Below, in pieces: positions 58,384 through 64,000 of a DNA stretch of 64,000 bases. A program made the position numbers and the translations under genes. The stretch's first letter is position 1, and every line of letters begins with the position of its first letter. Where the stretch lies: positions 806,001 to 870,000 of the forward strand of contig NZ_CP165646.1 in NCBI RefSeq assembly GCF_041199995.1, read 5' to 3'. The notes under the pieces were generated by a model, which made no database searches, was not told where the DNA came from, and saw nothing but the letters and a program-made list of their open reading frames with translations. The DNA comes from Leptotrichia sp. HSP-342. GTDB taxonomy: Bacteria > Fusobacteriota > Fusobacteriia > Fusobacteriales > Leptotrichiaceae.

Positions 58384-59181
58384 ATGAGTGAAAAAAATAT
58401 AAAAAGTAATGAAGAACTAGAAAATAAAAAAGAAGAAAAAAATACTATCAACAGTATAAAACATCTTGATCTTACAATTTATAATGAACTTGATGATTTT
58501 GCTTCGGAAGTAATGGATGGAGATAAATTTATAAAATATATAGGAGCAAGAAGAGAATATTTATTTAAAGCTGAAGAGACTATAAAAAAATATTTGGGTG
58601 AAGAGTTTTTGAATGAGAAAGAAGGACACGAAAGAATAGAAACTTTTTCAGATTTTTATTATCAATATATGATAAAATATTCAGATTGCTATCTTTACGA
58701 ATTTATGGCAAAAGGTTACACTGACGGATTTAGGGAATTGCTTCAAAAAAAAGGTATAGATCCTGACAGTCTTAATGTAAATTGGGAAAATATCCGTTCT
58801 AAAGAGCTTGAGTATGATGAATCGCTTGTGGATATTTTATATTCAATTATAAATTATGATCTTGAACACCGTGGATACTCTATTTTTGGAATAAATATGG
58901 GATATGAATCAACATTGTATTTCATTGTTCCGCAAAAGACATTTTCAAGAATTGACAACGAGCCTGAATTATTTACTATTTTTGATATTGGATTTTTAGA
59001 AACAATCTATAACGAAATTTATGAAGTGGCAGGAAATCTTGGAGCTGAAAATGTTAGAATTGGAGATTTTCTAGAAAAACGAGGAAATGAGTATTATACT
59101 TTATTTGCTGACGCAAGTAAAAATGTCATAATTGAAAATATTGATGAAAATGATGAGTCAAAAGTGAAAATAATTTTGTAA
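58384..59181 (+). CDS. Hypothetical cytosolic protein
   Basis: The acidic protein (265 residues from ATG 58384; GAGAGGAG ribosome site) has no membrane segments. Segments such as YSIFGINMGYESTLYFIVP suggest a globular alpha/beta fold, but I cannot name a family. It lies 15 bp before the DUF4250 gene, suggesting one transcript. Confidence 0.6.
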   Translation: MSEKNIKSNEELENKKEEKNTINSIKHLDLTIYNELDDFASEVMDGDKFIKYIGARREYLFKAEETIKKYLGEEFLNEKEGHERIETFSDFYYQYMIKYSDCYLYEFMAKGYTDGFRELLQKKGIDPDSLNVNWENIRSKELEYDESLVDILYSIINYDLEHRGYSIFGINMGYESTLYFIVPQKTFSRIDNEPELFTIFDIGFLETIYNEIYEVAGNLGAENVRIGDFLEKRGNEYYTLFADASKNVIIENIDENDESKVKIIL

Positions 59182-59196
59182 AAAAGGGAGCGAAGA

Positions 59197-59385
59197 ATGA
59201 TAAATTTTGAAACTAAAGATACAATGCTGCTTTATAGTCTTGTAAATATGAAGTTGCGTGATGAATTTTTAGATTTAGATGATCTTGTAAATTATTATGG
59301 TGTTGATAAAAAGGAACTTTTAGATAGATTTTCAGATGCTGGATATGAATATGTGGAAGGGGAAAATCAATTTAAAAAAATATAA
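59197..59385 (+). CDS. DUF4250 family small protein
   Basis: The 62 residues match the short DUF4250 family of anaerobes: DTMLLYSLVNMKLRDEF, a helix-turn-helix-like middle (LDDLVNYYGVDKKELLDRF) and a closing AGYEYVEGENQF. Function is unknown. AAGGGAGCGAAG precedes the ATG. Confidence 0.8.
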   Translation: MINFETKDTMLLYSLVNMKLRDEFLDLDDLVNYYGVDKKELLDRFSDAGYEYVEGENQFKKI

Positions 59386-59433
59386 TTTTAGAAAGTAAAA
59401 ATTAAAAATTCTATGAAAAAAGGTAGATAATAT

Positions 59434-59931
59434 ATGAAAAATATAGTATTGATTGGAATGCCTGCCTGTGGAAAAAGTACAATTGGGTACTGGCTGTCAA
59501 AAAAAATTAATTTCCCTGTTCTAGATGCAGATAAATATTTGGAAGAAAAGGAAAATAGAGTTATTTCAGATATTTTCTCAAATGAAGGGGAAGAGCATTT
59601 TAGAGAACTTGAAACTAAATATTTGAAGGAATTATCGGAAAAAGAAGGAACTATCATTTCAACAGGCGGTGGAGCTGTTAAAAAGAAAGAAAATATTGAT
59701 ATTCTAAAAAAAACTGGGATTGTCGTATTTCTTGATAGAACAATAGATGCCATTTCAAAAGAAAATCATAAAAACAGACCTCTTTTGCAAAATCCTGATA
59801 ATCTTCAGAAACTGTATGATGAAAGAATAAAGCTGTATAGACGATATGCTGATATTATTATAAAAAACGACGATAGTATAGATGTAATTGTCGAAAGGAT
59901 AATTACTTCATTGAAGGGTAAAATTTTATAA
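59434..59931 (+). CDS. aroK: Shikimate kinase
   Basis: The enzyme phosphorylates shikimate. The 165 residues show the P-loop GMPACGKSTIG, the Asp of VLDADKYLEE, FRELETKYL, STGGGAVKK and NRPLL. It lies 22 bp before aroQ in the same direction. Confidence 0.94.
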   Translation: MKNIVLIGMPACGKSTIGYWLSKKINFPVLDADKYLEEKENRVISDIFSNEGEEHFRELETKYLKELSEKEGTIISTGGGAVKKKENIDILKKTGIVVFLDRTIDAISKENHKNRPLLQNPDNLQKLYDERIKLYRRYADIIIKNDDSIDVIVERIITSLKGKIL

Positions 59932-59953
59932 AAAGATGGACGGGAAAATAATA

Positions 59954-60385
59954 ATGAAAAAAATATTAATTATAAATGGGCCTAATTTAAATTTTCTAGG
60001 AATTAGAGAAAAGGGAATTTATGGAAATGATGATTATAACAGCGTTTGTAAATACATAAAAGAAAAATATGAAAATGAAGATGTAAAAATTGATATATTA
60101 CAGTCAAATTCTGAAGGAAAAATTATAGATTTTTTGCAGTCAGCATATTTTAATGAAGTTGATGGGATTGTAATAAATCCCGGAGCTTATACTCATTACA
60201 GCTATGCAATTTTTGATGCAATAAAATCAGTGTCTATTCCGACTGTGGAGGTGCATTTGAGCAATATTGACGAAAGAGAGGAATTTAGAAAAATTTCGGT
60301 TACAGCTCCTGCCTGCATTGCACAGATTTATGGAAAAGGTAAGGATGGGTATGTAGAGGCTGTAGAGCTTCTTTTAGAAAGATAA
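59954..60385 (+). CDS. aroQ: 3-Dehydroquinate dehydratase, type II
   Basis: The dodecameric enzyme dehydrates 3-dehydroquinate. In 143 residues: INGPNLNFLGIREKGIYG with the catalytic Tyr, LQSNSEGKIIDFLQ, INPGAYTHYSYAI, and VEVHLSNIDEREEFR with the catalytic His. ATG 59954 matches family starts; an in-frame ATG at 59936 exists. It is 19 bp before the HutP-like gene. Confidence 0.93.
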   Translation: MKKILIINGPNLNFLGIREKGIYGNDDYNSVCKYIKEKYENEDVKIDILQSNSEGKIIDFLQSAYFNEVDGIVINPGAYTHYSYAIFDAIKSVSIPTVEVHLSNIDEREEFRKISVTAPACIAQIYGKGKDGYVEAVELLLER

Positions 60386-60404
60386 AAATATAGAGGATAG
60401 AAAA

Positions 60405-60839
60405 ATGGAAGAAAATAATAAAAGTGTTGAAATATGCAGAATAGCATTGAAAATGTCAATTTCTTCACGTGATGAGGAAAAAAAATTGATGCAGGATTAC
60501 AAAAAAGTTGGTATAAAGACAGCCGCAGTAAATGTTGGTGGTGCAATGCCGCAATCACGTTTTAAATTTATAGAAAGTGCCTTAATGGCAGCCAAAAGAA
60601 ATAATTTAATTCAAGACGTGCATGCTCACGATGGTGCGGTAATAGGTGCAATGCGGGAAGCAATGAGCCAAATTGAAGCAATTATAAACGGTCTTAGTGT
60701 CGGTGGGAAAATTGGGCTGGCAAGAGAAGGGGAACATCTGGCTGTAGCAATATTTTTAAGTGTTGGAATATTACAATTTAATGAAGTGATAACTTCTGTT
60801 GCACATCGTTCAGTTTCAATACTTGAAAATGAAAAATAA
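60405..60839 (+). CDS. HutP family RNA-binding protein (orphan)
   Basis: The 144 residues resemble HutP, the histidine- and Mg-dependent antiterminator of the B. subtilis hut operon. Similar elements include VHAHDGAVIGAMREAMSQIE (compare the His-rich helix of HutP), LSVGGKIGLAREGEHLAVAI, and the C-terminal VITSVAHRS. No histidine-use genes are near. It follows aroQ by 19 bp, so it may be a regulator for aromatic synthesis or a global RNA binder; this is inference. Confidence 0.75.
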   Translation: MEENNKSVEICRIALKMSISSRDEEKKLMQDYKKVGIKTAAVNVGGAMPQSRFKFIESALMAAKRNNLIQDVHAHDGAVIGAMREAMSQIEAIINGLSVGGKIGLAREGEHLAVAIFLSVGILQFNEVITSVAHRSVSILENEK

Positions 60840-60858
60840 AATTAAGGAAAGGCTTATT

Positions 60859-61530
60859 ATGGGAAAGAAATTTTTTGATGAAATAGAACTATTTTTGTTT
60901 GATATGGATGGGTTATTGTTTGATACAGAAACTATTTATGTGGAATATGGACGTGAAGTTGCTAAAGAAAAGGGATATACAATAACAAATGACATTGTGG
61001 AAAAAACGACGGGCGTTACAAATGATAAGGCAAGAATATTGTTTAAGGAAGCCTTGGGACAAGATTTCCCGTATGACGAAATGATGGGAACAGTTAAGGA
61101 TCATATAATGGAAAAAGCTGAAAAAGGCGAAGTTCCATTAAAACTTGGTGCATTGGAATTGCTTGAATTTTTGAAAAAAAATAATAAGCAGATGATTTTG
61201 GCAACTTCATCAGATTTACATCTAGCAGAGGCATTAACAGAGGGAAAAGACATAAAAAAATATTTTTCCCATTTAGTAACAGCAGAAGATGTTATTCACG
61301 GGAAACCTGATCCGGAAGTATTTCTAATAAGTGCAAAAAAAGCTGGGGCATCTCCTGAAAAAACGGTAGTATTTGAAGATTCGTTCAATGGAATAAGAGC
61401 AGCTCACGCAGCTGGGACATTTCCAATTATGGTGCCAGATAAGTTGAAACCAACAGAGGAAATTGAAAAATTGGTTTATAAAAAGTTTGATAACTTAATG
61501 GAAGTGCTTGATTACTTTGAGGGAAAGTAA
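60859..61530 (+). CDS. HAD superfamily phosphatase, beta-phosphoglucomutase-like
   Basis: In 223 residues (ATG 60859, AAGGAAAGG ribosome site) it has the nucleophile FLFDMDGLLFDTE, motif II ILATSSD, motif III Lys in HGKPDPEVFL and the acids in VFEDSFNGIRAA. The cap domain is helical. It may act on sugar phosphates or be a house-cleaning phosphatase. It is 19 bp after the HutP-like gene and ends at a terminator. Confidence 0.88.
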   Translation: MGKKFFDEIELFLFDMDGLLFDTETIYVEYGREVAKEKGYTITNDIVEKTTGVTNDKARILFKEALGQDFPYDEMMGTVKDHIMEKAEKGEVPLKLGALELLEFLKKNNKQMILATSSDLHLAEALTEGKDIKKYFSHLVTAEDVIHGKPDPEVFLISAKKAGASPEKTVVFEDSFNGIRAAHAAGTFPIMVPDKLKPTEEIEKLVYKKFDNLMEVLDYFEGK

Positions 61531-61559
61531 ATTACTAAAAATAAAATAGAAATTAATTA

Positions 61560-61600
61560 ATAGGAGTTATTTGTGGCAAATAAGATAACTCCTATTTTTT
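61560..61600 (+). terminator. Terminator after the HAD gene
   Basis: ATAGGAGTTAT pairs with ATAACTCCTAT, loop of about 13 bases, followed by a T-run; closes the aro-hutP-HAD cluster. Confidence 0.85.
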
Positions 61601-61634
61601 TGTGAAAATTATTTTATTAAAAGATTTAAATCAA

Positions 61635-61663
61635 TTGAAAAAAAATAGTAAATATAGTAAAAT
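61635..61663 (+). promoter_or_regulatory. Promoter of purA
   Basis: TTGAAA (61635-61640), 17 bases, TAAAAT (61658-61663). The leader to the ATG is about 95 nt. Confidence 0.6.
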
Positions 61664-61753
61664 GAATAGTAAAAAGATAAAATTTTAGTAAGGTAAATTT
61701 TTTAGTTTTTATGGTTCAGTTTCAAAAAAAGTAAGAAAATTCTAAAAATTTAG

Positions 61754-63064
<1,311 letters not shown>

Positions 63065-63066
63065 TT

Positions 63067-63238
63067 TTTGAAAGTTGGAGGAAATTATTTAAGAAATGAA
63101 GTAAATTCAAAAGATAAGATTTTAGAATTTAGAAAAAGACTTTTGGATAGAAATAAGAATTTTATAAAAGAAAAGCAAGATATTGAATTTGAGAAAAATT
63201 ACAAAATAAAAAATTTGAATAATGAAATGGAGAGATAA
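63067..63238 (+). CDS. Possible small charged protein, doubtful
   Basis: An open frame of about 57 codons follows purA: NEVNSKDKILEFRKRLLDRN and then a Lys/Glu-rich helical tail ending NNEMER at 63236-63238. Only a TTG (63067) could start it and the GGAGG lies after that codon. Amino acid composition looks coding, so it may be a remnant or an unusual start. Confidence 0.3.
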
Positions 63239-63239
63239 A

Positions 63240-63677
63240 ATGAAAATAAGAAAAATAGCGTTATTAACAATGGTTGGAGTAATTTCTGTGTTGGGATTTT
63301 CGTGTAGTAAATCAGGAAATGAAAAAGAAACTTTAGCGATGTCAAAAGAAGCAAAAGCTGGGAAAAAAGCAGAATATAAAAAGATAACTTCAGATGAAGC
63401 TAAAAAGATGATGGAAACTCAAAAAGTTATAGTTGTAGATGTTAGAACTTTGGAAGAATATAACGAAGGGCATATTCCAAATGCGATTTCTGTTCCATTG
63501 GAAACTATTGAAAATGAAGCAGAAGCAAAATTGAAAAATAAAGATGCTTTAATTTTAGTTTATTGCAGAAGTGGAAGACGAAGTAGGGAAGCAGCATTAA
63601 AATTGATTGAAAAAGGTTATACAAACGTGATTGATTTTGGTGGAATAAAAGATTGGAATGGAGAAGTTGTGAAATAA
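63240..63677 (+). CDS. Rhodanese-domain lipoprotein
   Basis: The 145 residues start with a signal peptide and lipobox (ISVLGFSC). The single rhodanese domain has VVDVRTLEEYNEGHIPNAIS and the active Cys in VYCRSGRRS. It should be lipid-anchored and may transfer sulfur or act on thiols outside the cytoplasm. ATG 63240 has ATGGAGAGATAAA before it. It and the lipoprotein Tpx at 7.1 kb suggest thiol chemistry in the periplasm. Confidence 0.88.
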   Translation: MKIRKIALLTMVGVISVLGFSCSKSGNEKETLAMSKEAKAGKKAEYKKITSDEAKKMMETQKVIVVDVRTLEEYNEGHIPNAISVPLETIENEAEAKLKNKDALILVYCRSGRRSREAALKLIEKGYTNVIDFGGIKDWNGEVVK

Positions 63678-63753
63678 TGCAAGCAGGAAAGAGAGCGTTA
63701 TTGATGAATGATAAAATATAAAAAGATTATTTGAAAAAAGAAAGGAATGAGTA

Positions 63754-64000
63754 ATGAAAAAAATATTAGTAGTGTTGATGTTGGCTGTAGGAGCAATTTC
63801 ATTTTCAGCTCCAGCACAAAATGGTAAAAAGTCTAAAATTGATAAAACTGTGAATGAAAGTACTGCTCAAAATTTATCTTTTAATACGATTACATTGAAA
63901 TTAGTTGGAACTAGAGTTTCAAAAACTGATAAAAATAAAATAGAATTAGAATATGAAAATTTTAAGGCAACTGGAAAGAATAAAAAAGTTTATACAGAAA
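63754..64000 (+). CDS. Secreted hypothetical protein, 3' partial
   Basis: ATG 63754 follows AAAGGAATGAG. A signal peptide (ILVVLMLAVGAISFSAPA) leads into a polar, Lys-rich region (KLVGTRVSKTDKNKIELEYE) that runs out of the window. Nothing is recognised. Confidence 0.7.
   Translation, partial: MKKILVVLMLAVGAISFSAPAQNGKKSKIDKTVNESTAQNLSFNTITLKLVGTRVSKTDKNKIELEYENFKATGKNKKVYTE

Overview
The window looks like chromosomal DNA from a member of the Fusobacteria, most probably a Leptotrichia-type organism. This is inferred from very low G+C, strong AGGAGG-type ribosome sites, diderm features (an MlaA homologue, secreted and lipoprotein genes), and the mix of proteins seen (PF09820/DUF1703-type ATPases, a glycine-riboswitch-linked AGCS symporter, degenerate IS30/IS5/IS481/ISAs1 copies). 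No species call is possible from sequence alone.

Layout. 0-9.6 kb: a truncated GH13-fold protein whose catalytic nucleophile is missing, a thymidine kinase with an unusual BioD-like C-terminal domain, the PcrA helicase, a nicotinamide phosphoribosyltransferase, a lipoprotein thiol peroxidase, and a tandem glycine riboswitch with terminator in front of a sodium:alanine/glycine symporter. 9.6-17.2 kb: a minus-strand operon-like set (TcmP/LCMT-type methyltransferase, then two halves of a heterodimeric ABC transporter), divergent from an acyltransferase-3 membrane protein and a PF09820/PD-(D/E)XK protein. 17.3-24.8 kb: an undecaprenyl-phosphate sugar transferase, a two-gene ATPase/TOPRIM-like plus DNA adenine methylase cassette, and smc. 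24.9-30.5 kb: an alpha/beta hydrolase with MlaA, glyA, rph, a Sel1/TPR protein and EIIA(Glc).

30.6-34.7 kb is a graveyard of mobile elements: remnants of IS30, IS5, IS481-like and ISAs1 elements, all frameshifted or deleted, around two broken host genes. 34.8-40.5 kb returns to core genes (recA, recX, plsC, rdgB, alr) with two unknown proteins. 40.5-41.8 kb has no genes but holds terminator-like hairpins and three copies of a 61-62 bp repeat with inverted ends. 41.8-51.3 kb: pepT, a TPR membrane protein, a frameshifted SDR gene, guaB, a Spy-like protein, then rpsB-(TPR gene)-tsf-pyrH-frr.

51.4-54.2 kb (minus strand): a HAD phosphatase, type 2 IPP isomerase and phosphomevalonate kinase, showing a mevalonate route to isoprenoids. 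54.6-61.6 kb: an aromatic amino acid block (pheA, aroE, aroK, aroQ) interspersed with rsuA, unknown secreted/cytosolic proteins, a DUF4250 protein, an orphan HutP-family protein and a HAD phosphatase. The window ends with purA, a rhodanese lipoprotein and the start of another secreted protein. I saw no tRNA, rRNA or CRISPR array.

The strongest candidates for something undescribed are the ATPase/TOPRIM-Dam cassette (possible phage defence), the thymidine kinase-BioD-like fusion, the GH13 pseudoenzyme and the 61 bp REP/MITE-like repeat.
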